A DNA stretch of 64,000 bases, taken from Planctomycetia bacterium. Lineage in GTDB: Bacteria > Planctomycetota > Phycisphaerae > UBA1845 > Fen-1342. Below, in pieces: positions 55,527-64,000 of the stretch. The notes under the pieces are model-generated. The model was not told the origin of the DNA. It made no database searches and was given only the letters and a program-made list of their open reading frames with translations. The translations under genes were made by a program, and so were the position numbers. Where the stretch lies: assembly GCA_015709575.1 (NCBI GenBank), contig CP054190.1, positions 124,001 to 188,000 on the forward strand, given 5' to 3'. Each line of letters starts with the position of its first letter. The stretch's first letter is position 1.

Positions 55527-55574
55527 TGGGCCACGGACTAGTCGCTAGGCTGGTCTGTGGCCCAATTTGCTTTT
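55527..55574 (+). terminator. Intrinsic terminator of the PilZ operon
   Basis: TGGGCCACGGAC (55527-55538) pairs with GTCTGTGGCCCA (55553-55564), twelve pairs with one G-T wobble, followed by ATTTGCTTTT (55565-55574). It lies between the convergent PilZ and DUF2062 genes. The T-run is only on the plus-strand side, so it mainly serves the PilZ operon. Confidence 0.7.
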
Positions 55575-55592
55575 CGGCCGGCCGGATGACTG

Positions 55593-56120
55593 TCAGCTTG
55601 TCGCCGGTTGGCGCTTTCGGCGCATGGCGATTGCCAGGCGACGCACCCTGTGCATCACGCGGGGGCGCAGCGGCGGGTACAGCACCAGCAGGGCGACGTA
55701 CACGAGCAGCCCGACGACCATGCAGTTAACGACACACCCGATGACGAACGCCTGCCCCCACATCATGGCGTCCATCGTTTCGGTCGTCACGTCCGCCAGG
55801 TCGTTGATGGCCCGCTCCGGGCGGGCAAACAACGAGCCGACCTTCACGTTGAAGTAGAACAACAACGGCCAGGCGAACGTCAAGCTCGCCCCGCCGGCCA
55901 GGCCAGCGGCCAGGTTCCCGCCAAAGGCGCGCGCGACGAACCCCGATATCAGCACGCCGAAGCCAAAACTGGGCAGAAAGTTGATGATCAGCCCCAGGCT
56001 GAACCCCCGCGCCACCCGTTCGCGGCTCTCGCGCAGGCGCAGCAGGCGAAGGGTTCCCGCCACGCTTCGGCGGGCCAGCCGGGTCCACCAGCCGGGGCGC
56101 ACCGCAACAGCGGCGGCCAT
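55593..56120 (-). CDS. DUF2062-domain membrane protein
   Basis: A 175-residue inner-membrane protein of the DUF2062 family, with three to four helices. The family core is SLGLIINFLPSFGFGVLISG and the Asn/Pro-containing loop near AGGASLTFAWPLLFYFNVKVGSL, followed by FVIGCVVNCMVVGLLVYVALLVL. The C-terminus is Arg-rich and cytosolic. Often such domains are fused to glycosyltransferases, but here it stands alone. The start is uncertain between ATG 56120 and ATG 56144; the shorter form aligns best. Confidence 0.82.
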   Translation of the reverse strand: MAAAVAVRPGWWTRLARRSVAGTLRLLRLRESRERVARGFSLGLIINFLPSFGFGVLISGFVARAFGGNLAAGLAGGASLTFAWPLLFYFNVKVGSLFARPERAINDLADVTTETMDAMMWGQAFVIGCVVNCMVVGLLVYVALLVLYPPLRPRVMHRVRRLAIAMRRKRQPATS

Positions 56121-56477
56121 GCAGTGCCGCGGCTTAGCGGCGCGCATCTGCACACCAGCTAAAACCGGTTCCGGGTGTCGGGCGAGAGGTCGCTCCGCAC
56201 TGGGCGGGGAGTGGGTGCGGCCCACGGAGCTGGTGCCGGATGGGGGCGCGAGCGGCCATGCTGAGATCATAGCGGCATGTCGAATCAGCGGGTTCCCGCC
56301 ATCGTGCGGCGTGGTTGCCGAAGCGCAGCCTGGTGCATGGGCGTGTTCCCGAGGTCATGTGTGGTGGATGCCGATTGATTTTTCGGCAATTTCAACAGCC
56401 GCGCGGATGCGTCGTGCGTCGTCTCGTTGCGGACCCCCCGGATTCCCCGGCGGACTCCGTCCCGTGGAGGATCGACA
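56121..56477. other. Divergent intergenic region, no gene seen
   Basis: This 357-bp stretch separates the DUF2062 gene (minus) and the C11 protease gene (plus). A locally AT-rich patch (GATTGATTTTTCGGCAATTTC near 56374) is the best candidate for promoter elements, without a convincing spacing. No RNA gene or ORF with a ribosome site was found. Confidence 0.4.
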
Positions 56478-59400
56478 ATGAACGCGCGAACTCTGACCAA
56501 CACGCTGGCCGGCATTCTGGCCGCCCATTGCGCCGCGCTCGCAGCGGCCGACATCCGGCTGAACGAGGTGTACTTCGCGGTGAATCCGGCCGTTCCGGGC
56601 GATCATCAATGGGTCGAGCTGGTCAACCTCGATCCCGCGCCGATTTCGGTCGGGGCGTGGTGGCTGCGTGCCCATGACGGCGGCGTGGCGGACACGCTGC
56701 GCGGCCTTCCGCCGATCACGATCCCGCCCGGGGCGTACCTGGTTGTGCACTTCGCGCCGGGGGTCAACGATCTCGACCTGTCAGACGGGCGCGGTGATTA
56801 CTACACGGCGGATCCGGCTGGGACGCTGGTGTTCGGCACGGATTCCGGGGATTGCGGACTCTACGACGGCGGGGGAATTGTTGATTATGTCGCGTGGCAT
56901 CGCGGACCGGCCGGGTTTGTGCCGGGTTGGGCGCATGCGCACGCGGTAGCGGCGATGATCTGGACGGCGGGGGAGTATTGCGACGTCTCGCGCTTCGCGA
57001 CGGAGTTCTTTGACGCGGTTCGCACGATAGATCCCGGCCAGAGTATCGGCCGCGACGGGGACTCGACGGACACGAACACGCCGAAGGACTGGGATACGGA
57101 CGGCGGCCGCCAGGGCAACGGCCAGTCGCCCGGCGCGCGCAACTACGTGGACCTGCTCTTCCTGCAGGATCTCGATGCGCCCGGCGGCGGAGTTGCGGAG
57201 GGCGGGATCGCCTCAGGGAATACGTGGACGGTGATGCTGTATCTGGACGGCGACAACGATCTTGAAAAGTACGCGTATGCGCACATCAACCTGATTGAGA
57301 AGGCCGGCGGCTCGACGGCCAACGTGCGGTTCGTGTGCCTGGTGGACGGCATCGGCCAGACGAAGAAGGCGGTTCTGCAGAATGGTCAGGTGAACATATC
57401 GAGCGATCCGCCCGGTGCGCCGTTCCGCTTTCGCATCGTGGATGACTCGAACGACACGTTCGTCAAGATTTCGCCGGTGGGCGGGGACACGCTGCCGCTG
57501 GCGGAAGTGAACATGGCCGATCCGGGTACGCTGTCGAGTTTCATCGCGTGGTCCAAGACGAACTTCCCGGCGGACAAGTATGCGCTGATCCTGTTTGAGC
57601 ACGGCGGCGGATGGAAGGGGGTCTGCCTGGATGACACCAGCAACGTCGGCGGCAAGCGCGATGCACTCTTCATGGGCGAGCTGCGCGACGGGCTGGCGAA
57701 CGGCCTGGGCTCGACGAAGCTCGAGCTGCTGGTGTTCAACGCCTGCCTGATGGGGATGATCGAGGTGGCGTACCAGGTGCAGCCCTACACGAAGTACGTC
57801 GTGTTCTCTGAGCAGGTCATGCAGGTGCAGGTGGACTACAACGACAACACCAACCGCCAGGCGCTGGTCACGACGCCGTGGATCACCCAGCTTCGCAATA
57901 ATCCGCAGTGGGACGGCGACGCCGCCGGTAAGCGGATGGTCGAGTTGTTTGACGAGGATTGGAAGAACATGAACGACCGCACCGCGTCGTGCATCAAGAC
58001 GGCCGACCTGCCGGAGCTGGTCGGCGCGGTGTCGGCGCTGGCGGGCGGGCTGCGGGCCGGCTGCGACGATTTTCAGAAGCACGATATCCGGCGTGACAAT
58101 GTGGAGGAGATCATCCGCACGTGCGCCGAGAAGGCGACGCGCTTCCACGACAAGAATTACATGGACCTGCACGATTTCGCCAAGCGCATCAAGGCCAGCG
58201 CGATTCCCGCGCAATACAAGGTGCGCATCGACGACGTGCTCAGGCTCAGCGCGCCGGGGGGGCCGGTGGTGGTGCGCGAGCGGCACGGATCGGCCTACGG
58301 CAGCGGCGCGAAGTCCACGGCCCACGGCCTGACGATTCACTTCCCGCTGATCCGCACGTACGGCTCGCCGACCGACCGCAAGAGCAGCTACGGCGACGCC
58401 TACGACTATCCGGCGCTGAGCCGCGTCAGCGACGCGAACAGCAAGCGGGCCGGATACGCGGGCAACGTGGATGATCTGCCGTTGCAGGCGCGGGACGTGG
58501 AGACGGAGGCGGTGCTGGCCGCGCCGACGGATTGGCCGCTGGTGCCGTCGCCGAACTTCAAGTTCCCCGAGGACACGCAGTGGGATGAGTTCCTGCAGCG
58601 CTTTTATCACCCCGTGTCGGACAACAAGATCGTCAAGGCGGTCTGCCCCGAGTGCCGCGGAAAGGTGGTCGAGCTGACCAACCGCGACTATCCCGGCGTG
58701 GACGAGATCAAGATCTGGCCGGGCTGCACGGTGTTCTTCACCGGCAAAGGCTCCTCCGACGCGGATACCAGCGAGCGGACGGGAGAGCACCCGCCGCGGC
58801 ACTATATGTGGGATTTTGATCACGCCACGAACGGCTGCACCGCGTGCAAGGCCCCGTGGGAGGTGGCGAACGCAGCGGACGCCGCCAGCGCGAATGACGA
58901 CATGAACGCCGATCAGGACATCGGCAAAGACCCGCTGAACGACGAAAAGGAAGCGGACAGCCAGGACACCAGCCGGACGTATAACGAGCTGCGCGACTAT
59001 ATCGTCACGCTGAACGTCTGGGATGACAACGATCACTTCCGGTTCCACGACACGCGCCCGACCGCCCGTTACGTGCATCCGCAGACCGACGATCACACCT
59101 CGATCGTTCGGCTGGTGGAATGCCCCGAGCCGATCCGGCCGCCGACGGTTCCGCCGCGGCCCAGCTCGACGGTGCAGGCCCGCAATGCCACGGCGATGTC
59201 GTACGTGGTGGTGGATGACTTCCGTCCGCTTCAAAACGCGACGGTTTCGAAGGTGCACTATTACGGCGCGTATGACTGCAGCACGCAGCCGACGGACAGC
59301 TTCGTTGTGCGGTACTACCAATCCGCCGCCGGCGGATTGCCGGGCGCATTGATGGCCGAGTTCAGCCAGGGCGCCGGCTCGCTGAGCCTGATCTCCCAGC

Positions 59401-61139
59401 GGACGAATCTGCTGGTGGCGGGCGTGGCCGATGAATATGAGTACGTCGCCGAGCACGCGCCGATCAGCGTGACCGCCCAGCAGTGCTACTGGATCGAGAT
59501 TTCAAATGCGCTGGTGGGCAATTCCTGCCGCTGGTACTGGGAAGACGGCCTCGACGGCAATGGTCATTCATTGCAGGCGCCGGTCGGCGCGGTGCTTTCC
59601 TACGACTACATCGCGACCTCTGATCGCGCCTTTGCGCTCGACGTGGAGCTGGGCGTCGGCATGCAGAGCACCTGTCTGCCGCCGCCGCCCTTCAACGACG
59701 AATGCGCCGCCGCCCCGCTGCTGAGCGAGGGCGCGGTGATCAGCGTGGACACGACCTTCGCGACGACCAGCATCGACGACCCGCGCCCGAGCTGCATGAA
59801 CACGTTCCAGCGACTGGCGACGGCCACGGTGTGGTATCGCTTTGTGGCCAATGGCAGCCGTGCGCGGCTTCAGACCTGTGACCTGCCGGCCGACACCATG
59901 CTGACGGTGCTGGAGGGCGATTGCGCCAGTTGGCACGAAATCGCGTGCAATGACGACGCCTGCGGCCAATCGTCGGATCTGTGCGTCTCCGGGCTGACTC
60001 CGGGCGAAACCTACTACGTGATGCTCAGCGCCTACGGCGACTCGGATCGCGGCGTATTCTCGCTCGCGCTGACCAGCCCGTGCGTGCTGCTGCCGACGGC
60101 CTGCTGTCTGGCCGACGGCTCGTGCGCCCAGCTTCCGGCATCCGATTGTGCGACCATCGGCGGCATCGACCTCGGCGAGGAAACGACCTGCGCCATCGGC
60201 GGCGATTCGTACGTGTTCGAGTCGCAGGAGGGTCCGCTGCCGATTCCGGATGGTTCGCCGGCGGGCGTATCCAGCACGCTGTTCGCGCACATCGAGAATC
60301 CGCAGCCGATCCACGGGATCTCGGTCGATGTGTCCATCCCGGATCACACCTGGGTCAGCGACCTGATCATCCGGCTTGAGCGCGACGGCGTGACGGCTGA
60401 TCTGTGGAATCGCTCGTGCGGTTCGCGCGACGGGCTGATCGTGACGTTCGGCGACGGCGCGCCGCCGCTGGTGTGCGGTTCGCCGACGGTTGGCTCGTTT
60501 GCACCGGCGACACCCCTTTCGCCGCTGGCCGAGATGGGGATGAATGGGCCGTGGACGCTGAGCGTGGTGGATGTTTTTGCGGCCGACAGCGGCACGCTGA
60601 CAGGCTGGTCGCTGACGCTGACGGCGCCGGCCGCGGCCTGTGCGCAGCCGCAGGCCTGCTGTCTGCCGGATGGATCGTGCTTCATGGCGGCTCCGGCGTT
60701 TTGCAGCGGCTCCGGCGGCGTGGCCAAGGGCGATGGGTCGAGCTGTGCGCCGGGGATCTGCCCGCTTGCGGGACAGGCCTGCTGCCTGCCGATCGGCGGC
60801 TGCATGCCGGCGACGCCGGTCGCGTGCGCGGAGGCGGGCGGGCTGTTGACGGGCCCGAGCTGCGAGGTGGCGCCCTGTGCGCCGTGCATGCTCGGTGATG
60901 GGAATTGCGACGGCACGGTGAACAACTTTGATATTGACCCGTTCGTGGTCGGCGTGGTTTTCGGGCTGCCCGGGACGCCTCCGCCTCCGCAGTACCTGGC
61001 GCTCGGCGCTTCGCCGGAGTGCTGGGAGCGGCGAAGCTGCTGGGGCGACATCGACGGGAGTGGGTTGTTCAATAACTTCGATATCGACCCGTTCGTGGCG
61101 TGCATCATCGCGGGTGAAAGTCCCTGCGTGCCGCACTAG
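56478..61139 (+). CDS. Giant secreted clostripain (C11) protein with dockerin-like tail
   Basis: A 1553-residue exported protein (ATG 56478 after GGAGG). Domains in order: signal peptide; a lamin-tail domain (residues about 25-190, RLNEVYFAVNPAVPGDHQWVE); a C11 clostripain peptidase (about 235-640) with WTVMLYLDGDNDLE, the catalytic His in LILFEHGGGWKGV and Cys in LLVFNACLMGMIEV; a PKD-like segment and a long stretch of variable beta domains; Cys-rich CCLxDGSC repeats; a P/proprotein-convertase-like domain (ISVDVSIPDHTWVSDLIIRL); and two C-terminal dockerin-like EF-hand repeats (GDGNCDGTVNNFDIDPFVVG and GDIDGSGLFNNFDIDPFV). It likely digests proteins at the cell surface. Confidence 0.85.
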   Translation: MNARTLTNTLAGILAAHCAALAAADIRLNEVYFAVNPAVPGDHQWVELVNLDPAPISVGAWWLRAHDGGVADTLRGLPPITIPPGAYLVVHFAPGVNDLDLSDGRGDYYTADPAGTLVFGTDSGDCGLYDGGGIVDYVAWHRGPAGFVPGWAHAHAVAAMIWTAGEYCDVSRFATEFFDAVRTIDPGQSIGRDGDSTDTNTPKDWDTDGGRQGNGQSPGARNYVDLLFLQDLDAPGGGVAEGGIASGNTWTVMLYLDGDNDLEKYAYAHINLIEKAGGSTANVRFVCLVDGIGQTKKAVLQNGQVNISSDPPGAPFRFRIVDDSNDTFVKISPVGGDTLPLAEVNMADPGTLSSFIAWSKTNFPADKYALILFEHGGGWKGVCLDDTSNVGGKRDALFMGELRDGLANGLGSTKLELLVFNACLMGMIEVAYQVQPYTKYVVFSEQVMQVQVDYNDNTNRQALVTTPWITQLRNNPQWDGDAAGKRMVELFDEDWKNMNDRTASCIKTADLPELVGAVSALAGGLRAGCDDFQKHDIRRDNVEEIIRTCAEKATRFHDKNYMDLHDFAKRIKASAIPAQYKVRIDDVLRLSAPGGPVVVRERHGSAYGSGAKSTAHGLTIHFPLIRTYGSPTDRKSSYGDAYDYPALSRVSDANSKRAGYAGNVDDLPLQARDVETEAVLAAPTDWPLVPSPNFKFPEDTQWDEFLQRFYHPVSDNKIVKAVCPECRGKVVELTNRDYPGVDEIKIWPGCTVFFTGKGSSDADTSERTGEHPPRHYMWDFDHATNGCTACKAPWEVANAADAASANDDMNADQDIGKDPLNDEKEADSQDTSRTYNELRDYIVTLNVWDDNDHFRFHDTRPTARYVHPQTDDHTSIVRLVECPEPIRPPTVPPRPSSTVQARNATAMSYVVVDDFRPLQNATVSKVHYYGAYDCSTQPTDSFVVRYYQSAAGGLPGALMAEFSQGAGSLSLISQRTNLLVAGVADEYEYVAEHAPISVTAQQCYWIEISNALVGNSCRWYWEDGLDGNGHSLQAPVGAVLSYDYIATSDRAFALDVELGVGMQSTCLPPPPFNDECAAAPLLSEGAVISVDTTFATTSIDDPRPSCMNTFQRLATATVWYRFVANGSRARLQTCDLPADTMLTVLEGDCASWHEIACNDDACGQSSDLCVSGLTPGETYYVMLSAYGDSDRGVFSLALTSPCVLLPTACCLADGSCAQLPASDCATIGGIDLGEETTCAIGGDSYVFESQEGPLPIPDGSPAGVSSTLFAHIENPQPIHGISVDVSIPDHTWVSDLIIRLERDGVTADLWNRSCGSRDGLIVTFGDGAPPLVCGSPTVGSFAPATPLSPLAEMGMNGPWTLSVVDVFAADSGTLTGWSLTLTAPAAACAQPQACCLPDGSCFMAAPAFCSGSGGVAKGDGSSCAPGICPLAGQACCLPIGGCMPATPVACAEAGGLLTGPSCEVAPCAPCMLGDGNCDGTVNNFDIDPFVVGVVFGLPGTPPPPQYLALGASPECWERRSCWGDIDGSGLFNNFDIDPFVACIIAGESPCVPH

Positions 61140-61172
61140 TCACGGGCGGGCAGGAAGCCTCGGAAGTGCAAG

Positions 61173-61207
61173 CGGCAGGCCGATGGGTGTTTCCCATCGG
61201 CCTGCCG
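61173..61207. terminator. Perfect 15-bp hairpin between two convergent genes
   Basis: CGGCAGGCCGATGGG (61173-61187) pairs fully with CCCATCGGCCTGCCG (61193-61207) around TGTTT. It is 33 nt after the stop of the C11 gene and about 160 nt from the stop of the convergent beta-helix gene. No T-run follows on either strand, so it may act as a factor-assisted or bidirectional terminator. Confidence 0.6.
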
Positions 61208-61254
61208 GCATGATCGATCGCACTGGTTTTCGTGATAGCCTGATAGTTCGGGCA

Positions 61255-61286
61255 GCATGCCTACGCGGAGTACCGCGAAGGCATGC
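61255..61286. other. Second hairpin with an A-A internal mismatch
   Basis: GCATGCCT-A-CGCGG pairs with CCGCG-A-AGGCATGC around AGTA (13 pairs with one symmetric A-A mismatch). Downstream, GCCACCCGG-type segments recur three times before 61345. The whole 61141-61370 stretch is palindrome-dense but codes for nothing recognisable. Confidence 0.45.
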
Positions 61287-61370
61287 CACCCGGACAATTC
61301 ACCTGGCATCCCACCTGGGCGTGCCACCCGGGGTGAGGGTTGTCGCCCCGGGGTGGCGTCGCGCGGCTCC

Positions 61371-63503
61371 TTACGGGCAGCCGAAGTTCGTCAGGCAGAC
61401 GACGAACGGGTCGATGTCGAAGTTGTTGAACGATCCGTCGTTGTTGCAGTCGCCGTTGATCGGCGTGCAGTTCGGGTAGAGCGCCTGGTAGGCGGCCGGA
61501 TCGGTGAGCGCCATGACGAACGGGTCGATGTCAAAGTTGTTCACCGCGCCATCGCAGTTCATGTCGCCGCGGAGCAGCAACTGCGTCTCGAACGCACCGA
61601 GATCAACCGGCGACTGGAACGTGTTGAACACGCCCGGCAGGTCGACGGCGCGCGGGTTGCCGGCGCGATCCCAGGGCGTCATTTCGTTGGTATCGCCGTC
61701 GCCGTCGGTGTCGGCCGTGTCGCGCGGCAGCAGCAGCGACGAGGCATAATCCAGGCAGGGGGAATTCATCTGCAGCCGGAAGTCGTCGTCGGTGGTGCCG
61801 AGCTGGCCGTCGGGACCGAGCGGGTTCATGAACAGCGGGTTGCCGGTGAAGTTGCCGGTGCCGCCGATGCCGGCCGCGGTCCAGCCGTGGACGAGCGAGC
61901 AGGAGACGGTGACGGTGCCGTTGGAGGTCGTGCGGATCTGCTGGCGCTCCAGCGGGTTTCCGGAGGTGTCGGTGTTGTTGTAGTAGCTGCTGCCGGTGAC
62001 GAAGTAGTCGGCGCCGCTCTGCACGCTCATGCCGCCGGCGAACGCGGCGGTGTTTCCGTAGAGCGTGCAGTTGCGCATCTCGCCCTCGACGTTCGCGCCG
62101 AAGAACTGCACCGCGCCGCCCGAGCCGGACTGCGAGGTGTTCTTGGTGAACAGGCAGTTCACCAGGCGGGTGTGGCCGGCGGTGGAGTTGATCGCGCCGC
62201 CGTTGCTGCCGGCCCAGTTGCGCCGCAGGGTCGAGTTGAAGACCCACAACTGCGAGTTGCCGGTGAGGCGAATCGCACCGCCGAAGGAGCCGGCGGAATT
62301 GGTGTCGAAGTCACAGAACACGAAATCCGGCAGCGACGTTCCGCCGATCCACACCGCGCCGCCTTCAAACGAGCAGTGATTCCCGCCGAACTTGCAATTG
62401 CGGACCGACAGGTAGCCGTGATCGGCGATGTACATGCCGGCGCCGCGATCGTTCGGGGCGGAGCCGTTGGCGCGGCCGTTGATGATCTCGAAGCCGTCCA
62501 GCCGCGTGGCGGGGGAGGTGCCGGAGGCGGTGACGACGTGGTAGACGTTGTCGAGCTGGTCGATCGGGTCGCCGATGTTGCCGTTCAGGAACGTGCGGTT
62601 GACGGTCCAGTCGCGCTGCGACGGGCTGACCTCACCGCCGGCGAAGCCGCCCAGCACTTTCACGCCGCTGGGGATCGTGAAGGTGGCGTTGCGGTTGCTG
62701 CCGGGCGTATAGACGCCGTCGGCCACCCAGATTTCCTGGAACTGGCTGGGAGCGCCGTTGGCCAGGCCCAGCGCCGTCTGGAGGTCTTTGAAGGCGTCGG
62801 CCCACGACAACCCGGTGTTCTGCCCGGTGGCGTTGCGGTCAACGTACAGGCGGGTGGCGGTGTACTTCACGATCTGGATGCCGTTCAGGGCGGCCCGCTC
62901 GTTGGCGGATCCGTTGGTGTAGGTGCGGATCTTGAGGGACATGCCGGTGGAGGGAATGTTGCAGGTGATGGCGGCGTGCGTGCGTCCCTCTTCCCACGTT
63001 CCCGGGGTGATCGGCCCGGAGGTGGAGGCGTTGGCGACGGTCGCGTTGTTGAGCAGCACCGTCGAGGCGAGGTTGTACGAGTACTCGACGCCGCCGTCGA
63101 AGTACTTGGCCGACGCGGGCGGCAGCGACATGTACATGTAGATGCGGTAGATGCCCGGCGAGAGGCCGGTGATCGTGTATTCCGACTGGCTCGACGGTAG
63201 TGAAATGAGGTCGTAGTCACCCATCAGGGCGTTGAACTCGCCGCTGCCGATGGGCGTGTTTGCCGCCGAGTGGCCCGCCCGGGCGATCGAACAGCCGTTG
63301 GTGACACCGTCCAGCCCGACCAGCGACACGCTGCCGCTGGCTGCGGCAATCACGTTATTCCACATTCCGATCTGCCCGGCGGCTGCGCCGTAGCTCCAGA
63401 GCGGTGTGAGGTTGCCGTTGCGGTTGATGTCGATGTTCATGGATTGTGCCGCGGCGACCGCCGTGGTCAGCAGTGCCGCACAAACGCCTAGAAACCGATG
63501 CAT
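61371..63503 (-). CDS. Secreted right-handed beta-helix protein with dockerin-like tail
   Basis: A 710-residue exported protein. ATG 63503 follows AAAGGA and opens a signal peptide (GVCAALLTTAVAAA). After an N-terminal domain (residues about 20-215) comes TRLYVDRNATGQNTGLSWAD, then a parallel beta-helix with short repeats (RNCKFGGNHCSFEGGAVWIG, FCDFDTNSAGSFGGAIRLTG, LRRNWAGSNGGAINSTAGHT), typical of pectate-lyase-like or adhesin proteins. A choice-of-anchor-like segment (SPVDLGAFETQL) leads to two EF-hand/dockerin-like repeats with NNFDIDPFV, the same as in the C11 protein. No lyase active site is seen. It converges on the C11 gene. Confidence 0.85.
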   Translation of the reverse strand: MHRFLGVCAALLTTAVAAAQSMNIDINRNGNLTPLWSYGAAAGQIGMWNNVIAAASGSVSLVGLDGVTNGCSIARAGHSAANTPIGSGEFNALMGDYDLISLPSSQSEYTITGLSPGIYRIYMYMSLPPASAKYFDGGVEYSYNLASTVLLNNATVANASTSGPITPGTWEEGRTHAAITCNIPSTGMSLKIRTYTNGSANERAALNGIQIVKYTATRLYVDRNATGQNTGLSWADAFKDLQTALGLANGAPSQFQEIWVADGVYTPGSNRNATFTIPSGVKVLGGFAGGEVSPSQRDWTVNRTFLNGNIGDPIDQLDNVYHVVTASGTSPATRLDGFEIINGRANGSAPNDRGAGMYIADHGYLSVRNCKFGGNHCSFEGGAVWIGGTSLPDFVFCDFDTNSAGSFGGAIRLTGNSQLWVFNSTLRRNWAGSNGGAINSTAGHTRLVNCLFTKNTSQSGSGGAVQFFGANVEGEMRNCTLYGNTAAFAGGMSVQSGADYFVTGSSYYNNTDTSGNPLERQQIRTTSNGTVTVSCSLVHGWTAAGIGGTGNFTGNPLFMNPLGPDGQLGTTDDDFRLQMNSPCLDYASSLLLPRDTADTDGDGDTNEMTPWDRAGNPRAVDLPGVFNTFQSPVDLGAFETQLLLRGDMNCDGAVNNFDIDPFVMALTDPAAYQALYPNCTPINGDCNNDGSFNNFDIDPFVVCLTNFGCP

Positions 63504-63777
63504 GTTCGTGTCCTTTCGCGTGTGAATGCCCGTGATTTCCTGCGGCGACCGCTCGCCGGGTTCGATCCTTCCCGATTTCGGCCGCCGCCCGGTCGCCCGC
63601 CCGCCAGGGTGGCGGTTCGGACGATCCAGCGCCCGAACACCCCCCTACACACGCTTGGCCGGGGCACCCCTTGGAAAAACCGGGCCGATTTGGGCCGGCG
63701 GCCACTGCCGGTTTTCGGACACCGGGGCGAACCGTCGGCGGTACACTCGATGTTCACCACCGGGGACAGGACGTGTC

Positions 63778-64000
63778 GTGAGCGACCCGCGACTGGAAAC
63801 CACCCGCCTGCTCGTCGATGCCGGCCGCGGCGATCCGCAGGCGGCCGCGCGGCTGCTGCCGGTGGTGTACGACGAGCTGCGGGCGCTGGCGTCACGCTAC
63901 TTCAACCGGCAGCGCTCCGACCACACGCTTCAGCCGACGGCGCTGGTTCACGAGGCATTCGTCAAGCTGGTCGGCGCGAGCGGCGCAGAGTGGAAGGATC
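63778..64000 (+). CDS. ECF-type RNA polymerase sigma factor, N-terminal part
   Basis: The first 74 codons of a plus-strand gene that leaves the window. GTG 63778 starts the protein. It reads LLVDAGRGDPQAAARLLPVV, then YDELRALASRYFNRQRSDHT and LQPTALVHEAFVKLVG, which is sigma region 2 of the planctomycete ECF-like group that shares LQPTALVHEAxxKL and is often paired with serine/threonine kinases. Only region 2 is visible, so class-level assignment is limited. TACACT at 63742 may be a -10 element. The 274 bp between it and the divergent beta-helix gene show no other gene. Confidence 0.85.
   Translation, partial: MSDPRLETTRLLVDAGRGDPQAAARLLPVVYDELRALASRYFNRQRSDHTLQPTALVHEAFVKLVGASGAEWKD

Noticed and set aside
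57213..59456. A 747-codon minus-strand frame within the C11 protein gene
   Set aside because: Arg- and Val-rich shadow of a gene with clear catalytic motifs on the other strand.

Overview
The window is GC-rich DNA (about two thirds G+C) from a planctomycete, most likely Phycisphaerae-like. The case rests on content: a type II pseudopilin with an H-X9-DG C-terminal signature, many small one-of-a-kind lipoproteins, secreted proteins ending in paired NNFDIDPFV dockerin-like tails, a zinc metalloprotease of the large DUF5117 type, a planctomycete-type ECF sigma factor, and DciA-type helicase loading. Species level cannot be read from the sequence. The high GC produces very long shadow frames, and starts were chosen by family alignment and Shine-Dalgarno spacing.

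1-14,226 is almost entirely on the minus strand and is a chromosome-maintenance block: pdxH, a secreted nuclease, parB, a secreted unknown, dnaN, a dciA-like gene, gyrB and mnmG. It is followed, behind its own consensus-like promoter, by a response regulator, an HDOD-GAF-histidine kinase, a 5-formyl-THF cyclo-ligase and a truncated membrane transporter. A consensus parS site lies in the translation start of parB. parA, dnaA and recF are not present.

14,292-22,532 is mixed: a GlcD-type FAD oxidase, YchF-type GTPase, three small lipoproteins, a VanX/DdpX dipeptidase, an unknown polytopic membrane protein and the pseudopilin. 22,596-32,708 holds an OPT-family transporter carrying a four-repeat soluble insert, then a plus-strand run of Tat-exported asparaginase, phosphatase-superfamily lipoprotein, alpha/beta hydrolase and MoxR ATPase, followed by cysteine dioxygenase, a family 2 glycosyltransferase and tRNA-Lys(CTT).

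32,722-40,733 (minus strand) carries an OmpR-type regulator, the 912-residue metalloprotease, an EVE-domain protein, a 44-residue lipoprotein-like gene, and nuoG-nuoH-nuoI of complex I. 40,734-42,180 is a 1.4 kb gene-free stretch made of short palindromic repeats, a decayed gene end and tandem repeats. katG follows with a Fur/PerR-like regulator upstream of it.

45,296-56,120 holds secreted unknowns, a TMTC-like membrane TPR protein, a cysteine-rich secreted pair behind a good promoter, a PIG-V-like mannosyltransferase, a YfiH/PgeF laccase-domain protein, a PEGA lipoprotein, three consecutive PilZ genes ending at an intrinsic terminator, and a DUF2062 protein. 56,478-63,503 has two large convergent secreted proteins, a clostripain (C11) multidomain protease and a right-handed beta-helix protein, sharing the same dockerin-like tails. 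The window ends inside an ECF sigma factor gene.
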